A stretch of 64,000 nucleotides of DNA from Pseudalgibacter alginicilyticus (GTDB lineage Bacteria; Bacteroidota; Bacteroidia; Flavobacteriales; Flavobacteriaceae): positions 62,001 to 126,000 of the forward strand of contig NZ_CP012898.1 of NCBI RefSeq assembly GCF_001310225.1. Direction: 5' to 3'. A model generated the notes under the pieces. That model saw only the letters and a list, made by a program, of their open reading frames with translations. It was not told where the DNA came from and searched no databases. Positions within the stretch are counted from its first letter, which is position 1; each line of letters opens with the position of its first letter. A program made the translations under genes and the position numbers. Positions 35,187 to 44,002 of the stretch are shown here, piece by piece.

Positions 35187-35633
35187 TCATGTGGTTATTA
35201 CAAATTCCAAATTTGAAGCAGTGTTTTCAGAACCACTATAAACATAGTTTAAACTTTTTCGTAGCAACTTTTTAAGTTTACCAAAAGTATTAGGTTTCAT
35301 TAAATACCAGTTTGCTCCTTTATCCTGCAATGTGTCAGACATTGTTTCATCAATATAGGTGGAATATATAATTATTGGAATATCCAAAAGGTTCGGTTCA
35401 TTTCTTATATCATTTAAACATTCTTCGCCATTCATTAAAGGCATATTCAAATCTAAATAAATAACATCAGGCAATGGGGTATCTGTTTTTAATAGGTGCT
35501 CCATAAGCGTCACACCATTATCAAAGTCTTGAACAATAACATCCATTTGCAACTCATCTAAAGCTTCTTTAAAAAGCATACGGTCTTCGTTGTCATCATC
35601 AGCTAAATAAATTAAAAGAGGTTTATGTAACAT
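35187..35633 (-). CDS. second single-domain response regulator
   Basis: This 148-residue receiver-only protein has DDDNED in the acidic pocket, phospho-acceptor D61 in YLDLNMPLMNGEE, IIIYST and the lysine in YLMKPNTF. It has the same length and the same acceptor position as the receiver at 31181, so the two look like paralogues sharing or competing for the PAS kinase. The OsmC gene lies 30 bases upstream on the same strand, so they may be co-transcribed. Confidence 0.9.
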   Translation of the reverse strand: MLHKPLLIYLADDDNEDRMLFKEALDELQMDVIVQDFDNGVTLMEHLLKTDTPLPDVIYLDLNMPLMNGEECLNDIRNEPNLLDIPIIIYSTYIDETMSDTLQDKGANWYLMKPNTFGKLKKLLRKSLNYVYSGSENTASNLEFVITT

Positions 35634-35663
35634 AGGTATGAATTGGTTTTTAAGATATAAATA

Positions 35664-36086
35664 TCAATTTATTTGTTCTAAACTGGCATTTAAGCTAATA
35701 TCTAAGGCTTTACAGGCTTTGCTAACAGGGCAGTTTTCTTTGGCCAGGTTAGCTATTTTTTGGAATTCATCATTTTTAATATTAGAGATTTTAGCCTTAA
35801 CAACAAGTTCAGATTTTTTAATGGCACCATCTTCCAATATGATGTAGCATTTGGTTTCTACAACTTCAGGAGTATAACCAGCGTCTGTTAAATTAGCGCT
35901 TAATTGCATCGTAAAACACCCCGCATGAGCAGCTGCTAATAATTCTTCTGGATTGGTACCTGTTCCATTTTCAAAGCGGCTATTGTAGGAATATTGCATA
36001 TTATGTAGCGCTTTGCTTTCAGATACTAAATATCCTTTTCCTTCCTTTACTGTACCGCTCCAAACGGCAGTGGTATGTCTTTTCAT
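35664..36086 (-). CDS. OsmC family peroxiredoxin
   Basis: This 140-residue protein has the OsmC fold pattern: AVWSGTVKEGKGY at the N-terminus, TNPEELLAAAHAGCFTM with peroxidatic C57, and KENCPVSKAC with resolving C119. OsmC reduces organic hydroperoxides using thiol reductants. Both cysteines are present. It belongs to the stress neighbourhood, upstream of and co-directional with the receiver gene. TTAACCTAA (36109-36117) lies close to its start. Confidence 0.93.
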   Translation of the reverse strand: MKRHTTAVWSGTVKEGKGYLVSESKALHNMQYSYNSRFENGTGTNPEELLAAAHAGCFTMQLSANLTDAGYTPEVVETKCYIILEDGAIKKSELVVKAKISNIKNDEFQKIANLAKENCPVSKACKALDISLNASLEQIN

Positions 36087-36363
36087 ATTTTTTGTTAATT
36101 GTAATGTTTTAACCTAATTTAAAGGTTTTCTTTCTTGAAATGATATTATAGAGAATTGTAATGACTCCAAAATGATTGTAAAAAAGGCAGCTACAAATCA
36201 TAGAATACTACTTATATTATATTTTTTAAGGTGATAGTGATTTATCAAATACCTTGGAGTAAAAATATAATTAACTAAAAAATGAAATTAACTCTATTGA
36301 GAAGTTTTTTTAGCGTAATCAAGTAAAGCATCTAATTAATTGGAGTATTTTAAACTTTTTAAA

Positions 36364-37251
36364 TCAACTCTTAGAGCTTAAATATCTATCAGAATAAACT
36401 TTTGTAAACTGTGCTCCAAAAAATAGAATGAGGCTGGAATATGAAGTCCAAAGCATAACAATAATTATAGACCCTGCGGCTCCATAGGTAGAGCCAGGTT
36501 CTGTTTTGCCAAAGTAATAAGAAAGAATGTATTTACCTATAATGAATAAAAAAGCGGTTAAAGCAGCCCCCACTCGTACGGCTTTCCATTTTATGGGTTT
36601 ACTTGGTAAATATTTAAACATAGCTCCAAATAAAATGTAAATAAAAATTAAAGAGAGGGCAATGTCAATAAAATAAGCGATTCCTACAACATCTGTTGAA
36701 AATAAATTTGATATTCTGTTTGCAAAAGCCGTGAGGAGAGCAGTAAGCGCAAAACTAATTAATAATAGGAATCCAAAAATTAATATAAATCCAAAACTTT
36801 TTAACCTCCCTAATAAAGTAGATACAATTCCGTTTGAAAATGTTTGTTCCGTTTCCCAAATATCATCTAAAGCATTTTGCAATTGATAAAACACACCTGT
36901 AGCACCATATAACAAGACTCCAATGCCTAAAATGGTAGCAAATGAAGAGGTAGATTGATCTCCTTTTTCAGAAATCATTCTTAAAATGGCTGCTGCCGTA
37001 TCTGGTCCTAAAGCAGATGACATTTCAGATTGCAATTCATTCCTAACTAGTTCTCTTCCCCAAATTGTTCCCACTATGTTTAATAGAAGAATTAGAAATG
37101 CAGGAAGTGATAATATAGCATAATAAGCCACTATTGCTCCTAATTTAAAAGGCTCTTTTTTTATCCATGACTTATAGGTTTTAATTAAAAGCTTGGGTAA
37201 ATGAGGTAATTTGAATGTGGTGTTAGATTGTATGCTAGTTTGTTCATTCAT
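36364..37251 (-). CDS. YihY/BrkB family inner membrane protein
   Basis: This 295-residue protein has six hydrophobic segments and the YihY/BrkB patterns AIVAYYAILSLPAFLILLLN, GVFYQLQNALDDIWE and SYSSLILFFGAQFTKVYSDR. The family was once called ribonuclease BN, but that activity belongs to another protein; the function is unknown, perhaps in envelope transport. It stands alone in the stress region with a 245-base leader. Confidence 0.9.
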   Translation of the reverse strand: MNEQTSIQSNTTFKLPHLPKLLIKTYKSWIKKEPFKLGAIVAYYAILSLPAFLILLLNIVGTIWGRELVRNELQSEMSSALGPDTAAAILRMISEKGDQSTSSFATILGIGVLLYGATGVFYQLQNALDDIWETEQTFSNGIVSTLLGRLKSFGFILIFGFLLLISFALTALLTAFANRISNLFSTDVVGIAYFIDIALSLIFIYILFGAMFKYLPSKPIKWKAVRVGAALTAFLFIIGKYILSYYFGKTEPGSTYGAAGSIIIVMLWTSYSSLILFFGAQFTKVYSDRYLSSKS

Positions 37252-37496
37252 AGAAAATATTTATTCAAAATAAGTTAGTTTCCATAAATAAGTTTAATCG
37301 AATCACTAAAAGTATTGACGTTATTGATTTTAAAAATTGTTGCTATCTAATAGTTTTCTATGCGCATTAATCCATTATTGATAACGCTTAATTCAAATTA
37401 TATAAAATAACAAAAAAATTATGTAACGGGATGACACTACTAATCACGGAACTTTGTAATGTGAAAAGATAATTGTCTAATTTAAAAAAAATAGCC

Positions 37497-37637
37497 ATGA
37501 AAAATTCAAGTTTTAAAAGCCAGCAAAATGCCATTGTAAAACGCACCTTAAATCTTAAGGAGTTTATTGTAAATTATATAGCACCTGCTAATATTGAAAA
37601 TAATGATTTAGATGTTTTTCCTGTAAATGAAAAATAG
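37497..37637 (+). CDS. 46-residue small protein of unknown function
   Basis: A complete ATG-to-TAG frame encodes 46 residues: a basic first half (FKSQQNAIVKRTLNLKEFIV) and an acidic, asparagine-rich end (NIENNDLDVF). It is preceded by a run of A and GCC just before the ATG, as in neighbouring genes. It has no membrane segment. It lies 68 bases upstream of the AraC gene and may be in its leader. I do not recognise a family. Confidence 0.45.
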   Translation: MKNSSFKSQQNAIVKRTLNLKEFIVNYIAPANIENNDLDVFPVNEK

Positions 37638-37705
37638 AGAGAAATAATTTTTAGTGTCCCTAAGCCTTTCCAAAACAATCGGTATAATAACTTAAAAAAT
37701 ACAAT

Positions 37706-38722
37706 ATGAATACTATATCAATAACATCAAACAATCTTTTATTAATTTTTGAGCAGATACAAGCCCAATTAGGTGGAGAACTTACAGCAAAATCTAAAGA
37801 ATATAGATTGGAAATAAACAATGATATTGCAGAAGGCTTTGTTTCGGGAATTTCTGTAGAACCAGCAATATCGTATATAGAATATAATATTTTTTTTAAA
37901 GATGATGTTACACTAACCTATAGACACGATAATTCAAACTCTATCCATTTTGGATATTGCTCTAAAGGTAGCCTTATTCAGAGTTTTGGAGAACATGGAA
38001 CAAAAAATAAACTCTCTCAATTTCAAACAGGTATTTTTTCAAATTCAGCTAAAAAAAGAACATTTATGTTTTTCAAAAAAGGCGAAGAAGTAAAAATTTC
38101 CTTAATCCTGGTAGATGTTTTAACTGTATTAGACAGCGACTTAAAAATTCACTTACAAGATACATTTTTAAATAGTCAAAAAAATAATGAATTGACATAT
38201 ATTGGTTCCTTTAATTTAAAGATTGTTGAAAAGATAGAGCATTTAAATAATATTAGTCAAAAAGGATTGATTAGAAATTTATTAATAAATAGTACGGTAT
38301 ATTTAATTTTAGCCTTGGAGTTAGAGCAGCACAAAGACGATTTATCAAATGCAGAAAATAATAGCACCTCTTTATCACAATCTGAGATGGAAGCCTTGAA
38401 AGACATCTCTGAATTTATTAGAAATTACCCAGAAATACAGTACAGTTTAAAATATTTAAGCATAAAATCAGGTTTATCTCCTATTAAATTACAAGAAGGC
38501 TTTAAAATAATGCACAACAGAACGGTGACAGATTTTATTAGAAATGTTCGGGTAGAAACGGCAGAAAATTTAATACGAACATCCGAGCTCAATATTTCAG
38601 AAATTGTTTATACTATTGGACTTACTAGCAGGAGCTATTTTTCTAAAATATTTAAGGCTAAGTACAATTGCAGTCCTAAACATTATCAGAATCAACAAAA
38701 CAGATTGGCTATTACAGCCTAA
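37706..38722 (+). CDS. AraC family transcriptional regulator
   Basis: This 338-residue protein has a C-terminal AraC/XylS DNA-binding domain (about residues 235-335) with two helix-turn-helix units, IKSGLSPIKLQEGFKIM and NISEIVYTIGLTSRSYFSKI followed by FKAKYNCSPKHYQ. The N-terminal 200 residues are an unassigned sensor domain. The FAD-dependent oxidoreductase gene starts 44 bases downstream on the same strand, so it is a plausible partner or target. Confidence 0.9.
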   Translation: MNTISITSNNLLLIFEQIQAQLGGELTAKSKEYRLEINNDIAEGFVSGISVEPAISYIEYNIFFKDDVTLTYRHDNSNSIHFGYCSKGSLIQSFGEHGTKNKLSQFQTGIFSNSAKKRTFMFFKKGEEVKISLILVDVLTVLDSDLKIHLQDTFLNSQKNNELTYIGSFNLKIVEKIEHLNNISQKGLIRNLLINSTVYLILALELEQHKDDLSNAENNSTSLSQSEMEALKDISEFIRNYPEIQYSLKYLSIKSGLSPIKLQEGFKIMHNRTVTDFIRNVRVETAENLIRTSELNISEIVYTIGLTSRSYFSKIFKAKYNCSPKHYQNQQNRLAITA

Positions 38723-38766
38723 ATGGTACTTTTTGAGTAAAATTTTAAAAGGCTGATTTTTCAATT

Positions 38767-39972
38767 ATGATACTTACTTCAAACGAACCATTTTGGTTAA
38801 TTAAAAACGGTTTATTGGCTTCTTATCCCTCACTAAAGCGAGATATTGAAACAGATATTTTAATAGTTGGAGGCGGTATTACAGGTAGCTTGATTGCTCA
38901 CAAATGTATAAAAGAAAACTATAAAACAATATTAGTTGATCGGAGAGAAGTGGCTAATGGAAGTACCTCTGCAACAACAAGTATGTTGCAATATGAAATT
39001 GATATTCCATTATATAAATTATCAGGAATGATTGGCAAAACGGCTGCAGAAGCTAATTATTGGGCTTGTTACAATTCTATTGATGAGTTAGAAAAATTAG
39101 TGAAAAATATAAAATCTAATTGTGGTTTTAAAAAAAAAGAATCGCTTTATTTTGCTGCTTACAAAAAAGATGTTCCTAAGTTAAAAAAGGAATTTGAAGC
39201 GCGGAGACATTGTGGACTACCCGTTGTGTGGCTTACTTCAGAAAATATTGAAGATAATTATAAAATTAAAAATGCTCATGGAGGTATTCTATCTAAACAA
39301 GGAGGAAGTATTGACGCTTTTAGATTAACACATGATTTATTACTTCATAATTATAAAAAAGGATTACAGATTTTTGATAAAACAGAAATTAGTTCTGTAA
39401 AATATACCCCAGACAGTGTTTTTATTACCACAGAATTTGGAAATATTATTAAAGCTAAAAAAGTTATTTATTGTAACGGATTTGAGAGTACAGAACTTAT
39501 TAAAGAAAAGTTTGTAAAATTACTTTCAACTTACGCTATTATTGGAGAGCAGAATATTGACGATCAGTCTCACTTAAACAATACACTTTTCTGGAACACA
39601 GCAAAACCTTATTTGTATATGAGAACCACTGATGATAATAGAATTCTTATTGGTGGTGAAGACGAAGATTTTGTAAATACTAAAAAAAACGATCTATTAT
39701 TGCACTTTAAAAATAAAAAGCTTACCAAAAAATTAAATAGATTACTACCAGACTATAATTTTAGATCTGATTTTGCTTGGGCAGGTACTTTTGGAGAAAC
39801 AAAAGATGGATTGCCCTATATTGGCAAACATCCAGATTTTCCTAATAGTTATTTTGTATTAGGGTTTGGAGGTAATGGTATCACATTTTCTGTGATAGGC
39901 ATGAGTGTTATCCATGCTATGCTTCAGAATAAAAAACATCCATTGCAAACATATTTCCGTTTTAGACGATAA
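38767..39972 (+). CDS. FAD-dependent oxidoreductase of the DadA/glycine oxidase type
   Basis: This 401-residue protein has the dinucleotide motif GGGITG (from G35) with VDRREVANGSTSATTSM as the second FAD-contact segment. The C-terminal motif is DGLPYIGKHPDFPNSYFVLG with GFGGNGITFS. It belongs to the DAO family (D-amino-acid or sarcosine oxidase-like); the substrate is unknown. It lacks the Rieske domain that some homologues carry at the C-terminus, ending shortly after the FAD motif. It follows the AraC gene. Confidence 0.9.
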   Translation: MILTSNEPFWLIKNGLLASYPSLKRDIETDILIVGGGITGSLIAHKCIKENYKTILVDRREVANGSTSATTSMLQYEIDIPLYKLSGMIGKTAAEANYWACYNSIDELEKLVKNIKSNCGFKKKESLYFAAYKKDVPKLKKEFEARRHCGLPVVWLTSENIEDNYKIKNAHGGILSKQGGSIDAFRLTHDLLLHNYKKGLQIFDKTEISSVKYTPDSVFITTEFGNIIKAKKVIYCNGFESTELIKEKFVKLLSTYAIIGEQNIDDQSHLNNTLFWNTAKPYLYMRTTDDNRILIGGEDEDFVNTKKNDLLLHFKNKKLTKKLNRLLPDYNFRSDFAWAGTFGETKDGLPYIGKHPDFPNSYFVLGFGGNGITFSVIGMSVIHAMLQNKKHPLQTYFRFRR

Positions 39973-40114
39973 ATTATACTCATATGCGTTTGTGCTAATA
40001 AGAAATGCAATAGCGTTAAACATACGTTTAAGTTTTATATAGCTTTGAGTAAGAAAAAGTGATGACAGATTAATAATCGATTCACTTTTATTTATTCACT
40101 AAAAAATTAATATT

Positions 40115-40276
40115 ATGTTACGTTGGACAATTACCTTTATTATTTTAGCAATTATAGCAGGTGTATTAGGCTTTGGTGGTATAGCCGCTGGTGCCGCAGG
40201 GATAGCAAAAGTTTTATTCTTTATATTTATTGCTCTATTTGTTATTTCATTAATTACAGGCAGAAAAAAGATTTAA
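40115..40276 (+). CDS. DUF1328 family small membrane protein
   Basis: This is a complete 53-residue frame from ATG 40115 to TAA 40276. It begins [20 protein letters not shown], then [12 protein letters not shown] and a second membrane helix ending in TGRKKI. This is the DUF1328 (YtjA) family of two-helix proteins found in stress loci. A strong terminator follows 30 bases later. The leader (40000-40114) is A/T-rich, and no operator was recognised. Confidence 0.9.
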   Translation: MLRWTITFIILAIIAGVLGFGGIAAGAAGIAKVLFFIFIALFVISLITGRKKI

Positions 40277-40306
40277 CTTATAGATAAAATCTTTTAAATT
40301 AAATAT

Positions 40307-40348
40307 AAAATCAGTTGCTATTTAATATTAAATGACAACTGATTTTTT
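40307..40348. terminator. Rho-independent terminator, probably bidirectional
   Basis: AAAATCAGTTG (40307-40317) pairs with CAACTGATTTT (40336-40346), with more T following. The A-run on the left gives a T-run on the minus strand, so it can also serve the convergent ArsC-like gene ending at 40380. Confidence 0.75.
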
Positions 40349-40379
40349 GCTTATTATTGTTTTTTAAAGTACTCATTTT

Positions 40380-40775
40380 TTACCCGATTTTAGCGTCAGA
40401 ATCTATATACTTTACAAAATCGGAAGGGGTATGAATAGCAATTAATTTAGTTCCTGTAATAGCTATAGGAAATGCGAGCGTTTCGGGGTGGCTTTCTAAA
40501 ATACGAAGCCAATCGTGCTGATCTAAATCAATAGTTTTGTTTCCATATTGTTTAATAAAATCTGGATGATTTCTATTTATTAATTTTTGTACCTCTAAAT
40601 TTAACCCATGGGCAATTTCTACCCAATGGCTACCAGGTACTTTTGTTTTAGACACATCAATTGCTGATACTTTTTTTTTAGATGAAGAAACATAAGCATA
40701 AGCTTGTTTTCCAATTGGAGTTTCTGAACTATAATATAATTTAATTTCATTCTCTTTAGTAGCTATCATTCCCAT
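40380..40775 (-). CDS. ArsC/Spx-like thioredoxin-fold protein lacking cysteine
   Basis: This protein of about 131 residues resembles the glutaredoxin-like arsenate reductase family: an N-terminal strand IKLYYSSETPIGKQAYAYV where a CxxxC or CGTC motif would normally sit, then SAIDVSKTKV, and a C-terminal PIAITGTKLIAIHTPSDF. There is no cysteine anywhere in the protein, so a redox reaction by a thiol is excluded. Flavobacterial genomes carry such homologues near stress genes. A start at 40775 or 40769 is more natural than 40790. TTGGGTTAA lies upstream on this strand. Confidence 0.7.
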   Translation of the reverse strand: MGMIATKENEIKLYYSSETPIGKQAYAYVSSSKKKVSAIDVSKTKVPGSHWVEIAHGLNLEVQKLINRNHPDFIKQYGNKTIDLDQHDWLRILESHPETLAFPIAITGTKLIAIHTPSDFVKYIDSDAKIG

Positions 40776-40977
40776 GTGTTTTATATTCATTTAAGACTGT
40801 ATTACAAATAAAGAGGATAGTTTTTTAATAAATTAACCCAATCGCATATCATAATAACTGTAAAAACTATGTTGCTTTTTTATATAAATGCTATTCACAA
40901 CTTTATTGAGTTAATTTTTAATTCAAATAGGTTTAAAACTTAACAATTTTAAGTCTTAATTTGATAATTAATAAAAC

Positions 40978-41835
40978 ATGAGTATGAATAAGCCAAAAAA
41001 ATTTCCTGAGCAAACACAGACCCAGCCAGGCAATGAACATGAAATGATTCCCACTCCAAAATTAATACGTGAAAATTATAAAGGGTCGGGGAAGTTAAAA
41101 GATAAAGTCGCACTTGTATCTGGAGGGGATAGTGGTATAGGAGCTAGTACAGTATTACATTTTGCAAAGGAAGGCGCCCATATAGTATTGGTGTATTTAG
41201 AAGAGACTAAAGATGCCGAATCTGTAAAGGGTAAAGTTCAAGATATGGGAGGAAAGTGTTTGCTTCTTAAAGCAGACTTATCAGATGAGGCTCATTGTAT
41301 TTCTTGTGTTAAGGCATGTATTGAAACATATGGACAATTGAATATTTTAGTAAATAATGCAGCCATACAATTTCCTCAAGATTCTTTGTTTGATATAACT
41401 AAAAAACAATTACAACAAACATTTGAGACCAATATATACCCTTATTTTTATTTAACGAAAGCAGCTTTAGAGTACTTAGTAGAAGGTGATACTATTATAA
41501 ATACCAGCTCAGTTACGGCATACAGAGGAAGTAACCATTTAGTTGATTATGCCACTACAAAAGGTGCTATTGTAAGTTTTACAAGGTCTTTGTCTGCTCA
41601 ATTAGCAAGTAAAAACATTCGCGTTAATGGTGTGGCTCCAGGGCCAATTTGGACACCACTTATCCCTGCTAGTTTTAATGATATAGCAGATTTTGGACAA
41701 GATACCCCTATGGGTAGAGCAGGGCAACCAAGTGAAGTAGGTCCTGCGTTTGTTTTTTTAGCAAGTGAAGACAGTAGTAGTTATATGACAGGGCAATTCA
41801 TTCATGTAAATGGAGGTGAAATTATAGGTGGATAA
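40978..41835 (+). CDS. SDR family oxidoreductase (general stress YdaD/YhdG-type)
   Basis: This 285-residue short-chain dehydrogenase has an N-terminal extension (PKKFPEQTQTQPGNEHEMIP) typical of stress-induced members, an NADP site SGGDSGIG, LNILVNNAAIQ and the catalytic Y191/K195 in YATTKGA. The C-terminal FLASEDSSSYMTGQFIHVNG is standard. The substrate is unknown. TTGAGTTAA at 40906 lies 64 bases before the start. A 1-base shift of function to a neighbour cannot be inferred. Confidence 0.9.
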   Translation: MSMNKPKKFPEQTQTQPGNEHEMIPTPKLIRENYKGSGKLKDKVALVSGGDSGIGASTVLHFAKEGAHIVLVYLEETKDAESVKGKVQDMGGKCLLLKADLSDEAHCISCVKACIETYGQLNILVNNAAIQFPQDSLFDITKKQLQQTFETNIYPYFYLTKAALEYLVEGDTIINTSSVTAYRGSNHLVDYATTKGAIVSFTRSLSAQLASKNIRVNGVAPGPIWTPLIPASFNDIADFGQDTPMGRAGQPSEVGPAFVFLASEDSSSYMTGQFIHVNGGEIIGG

Positions 41836-41946
41836 GCATGCCGAAGTTTAATTTCTGTTTTAATAAAATTTTGCTACACTTTAGTAAAAATTAAATAATA
41901 ATAATTTTTTGCCTGATATACGGGTTTTGTGTTACCTTACATTTGT

Positions 41947-43368
41947 ATGAATAAATTAATTCTCATATTATATTTAATAGTAAACTTATGGGCTATATAT
42001 AACGTTATTATGTATGGCTCTAGAGCAACCAAATCTTTAAGTTGGGTATTTACTATTATTGTTTTTCCGTTTGCTGGAGCATTATTATATTATTTATTTG
42101 GAGTTAATAGAAGAAAATTTAAGTTCTTTAAATTAAAAAGGTCTCAAAGAGAAAACCTATATAACATAAAAAATAAGAAAGAATATTATAGTGATTTTAA
42201 AAAGGACTTTGCAAGTGAAAAATCAAAAAAACTTTCAAAACTTATTTTTAATACCACTTTTTTGTATGCTTCAGATGATAATAAAGTAGAAGTTCTTAAT
42301 ACAGGAAAAGAAACGTTTGAGGCTATTTTTGAAGCTATAAAAAAAGCAGAAAAATTTATACATGTACAATACTATGTTTTTGAGAAAGGTGAGCTACAAG
42401 ATAAATTTTATGAATTATTTAAAACTAAAATCAAAGAGGGTGTAGAAATAAGATTGCTTTACGATTCGTTTGGAAGTTTTACTTTTAGTGGAAAATTAAA
42501 AAAACGGTTTCGAGACATTGGAGTGAAGGCTTATCCTGTAATGCCTATTCGATTTGGTAATCTTCTGTTTACTTTAAATTATAGAAATCATCGTAAAATT
42601 ATTGTAATTGATGGAAAAGTAGGTTTTACTGGTGGCGTAAATGTTTCAGATAAATGTATAAAGCCCATATCAGACCTTGGTGTGTGGAAAGATTTACATC
42701 TTCAATTAGAAGGACCAATTGTAAATAGTTTACATCGTGTTTTTATTAAAGATTATCATTTTTCTAGCAAAAAGAAAATGCTGCTAGATTCTAAGTATCT
42801 TCCTAAACCTATGAAAGCTGGAAATTCACCAGTTCAAATTGTAACGAGTGGTCCAGATTCAAACCAGCCAGCCATTATGCAGCAATATATTGCAATGATA
42901 AGTTTAGCTGAGACGAATATTTTTATAGCAAATCCTTATTTTATTCCAGGGAGTGCAGTATTGCAGGCTTTGGTTATAGCGGCACAAAGTGGTATTGAAG
43001 TTAACTTATTAGTGCCTAAAAAAGGAGATTCTATTTTGGCAACCTATTCTATGTTTTCTAATTTTGAAGAGTTTCTGTCTGTAGGTATCAATGTTTATGT
43101 ACGCGATTGTTTTTCGCATAGTAAAGTTATCATTATTGATAATGAAATAGCATCAGTGGGTTCTGGTAATTTTGATCAAAGAAGCTTTGAGCATAATTTT
43201 GAAACTAATGCTGTTATTTATGATAAAACCATTACTAATCAAATTCTAGACGAGTTTAATATTGAATGTTCAAATGCGGATAAATTATCTTATAACGTTT
43301 TTAAAAACAGATCTAAAATTCAAAAATTTATAGAAGGCCTTGCCAAGTTTTTTAGCCCTTTATTATAA
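41947..43368 (+). CDS. cls: cardiolipin synthase (phospholipase D family)
   Basis: This protein of about 473 residues has two N-terminal membrane helices and two HKD motifs: NHRKIIVIDG with H215, and SHSKVIIIDN with H391 (numbering from ATG 41947). It condenses two phosphatidylglycerols into cardiolipin. The frame opens with GTG at 41929, but the ATG at 41947 gives the family N-terminus MNKLILILYLIVNLW. A secreted peptidase-like gene follows 9 bases downstream, probably in the same transcript. Confidence 0.92.
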   Translation: MNKLILILYLIVNLWAIYNVIMYGSRATKSLSWVFTIIVFPFAGALLYYLFGVNRRKFKFFKLKRSQRENLYNIKNKKEYYSDFKKDFASEKSKKLSKLIFNTTFLYASDDNKVEVLNTGKETFEAIFEAIKKAEKFIHVQYYVFEKGELQDKFYELFKTKIKEGVEIRLLYDSFGSFTFSGKLKKRFRDIGVKAYPVMPIRFGNLLFTLNYRNHRKIIVIDGKVGFTGGVNVSDKCIKPISDLGVWKDLHLQLEGPIVNSLHRVFIKDYHFSSKKKMLLDSKYLPKPMKAGNSPVQIVTSGPDSNQPAIMQQYIAMISLAETNIFIANPYFIPGSAVLQALVIAAQSGIEVNLLVPKKGDSILATYSMFSNFEEFLSVGINVYVRDCFSHSKVIIIDNEIASVGSGNFDQRSFEHNFETNAVIYDKTITNQILDEFNIECSNADKLSYNVFKNRSKIQKFIEGLAKFFSPLL

Positions 43369-43377
43369 AACAAGTTA

Positions 43378-43998
43378 ATGAAAACCAATTTTATTTTAGT
43401 ATTAATTTTTTTAAACTTATATAATTTGAATGCTCAACACATCTATCCTAATTCAATTGAAACCGAAGTAAAAAAAGCATTATCTTATTATCCTGAGTTA
43501 GAAAAAGTACCTATAGAATTTAAATTTAAAAATAAAATAAAAAAATCAACTATGCAGGCACAGCCAAACTTCTGGAGTGTTTTTTGTAAGAAGTCAAAGC
43601 GCAAATACAAGGTGTTAATTAGTGAAAACTTTAAAATTTTGGATACGGTATATGAAACTAAAAACATACCATCTAATGTGCTTATAGGTTGGTTGGGGCA
43701 TGAATTAGGGCATATTATGGACTATCAACACAGAAGTGGTTTTAACTTAATAGGTTTTGGTATAGGATATTTATTTTCTAAAAAGGCATTGAAGAGCGCA
43801 GAAAGGAGTGCCGATACGTTTGCGGTTATACATGGTATGGAAGATTATATTTTAGCGACTAAAGATTTTATTTTAAATGAAGCGGGTTTTCCTGAAATTT
43901 ATACCAATAGAATAAAACGTTTTTACCTTTCACCCGAAGAAATTATGATTTTGGTTGAAGAACGAGATGAAAAAGCAAAACTGTCTGAATTGGAATAG
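43378..43998 (+). CDS. secreted metallopeptidase-like protein (HExxH)
   Basis: This 206-residue protein has a signal peptide (about residues 1-19) and the zinc motif HELGH in GWLGHELGHIMDYQH. Some 35 residues later comes AERSADTFAVIHGM, which could give the third ligand E as in M48-type peptidases. No family assignment is firm. It follows cls by 9 bases and ends 4 bases from the end of the convergent GH3 gene. Confidence 0.7.
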   Translation: MKTNFILVLIFLNLYNLNAQHIYPNSIETEVKKALSYYPELEKVPIEFKFKNKIKKSTMQAQPNFWSVFCKKSKRKYKVLISENFKILDTVYETKNIPSNVLIGWLGHELGHIMDYQHRSGFNLIGFGIGYLFSKKALKSAERSADTFAVIHGMEDYILATKDFILNEAGFPEIYTNRIKRFYLSPEEIMILVEERDEKAKLSELE

Positions 43999-44002
43999 AG
44001 AG

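Noticed and set aside
41938-41945. TACATTTG as a cls promoter box
   Set aside because: It ends 1 base before the chosen ATG, so the transcript would begin inside the gene; it is best taken as a chance match.
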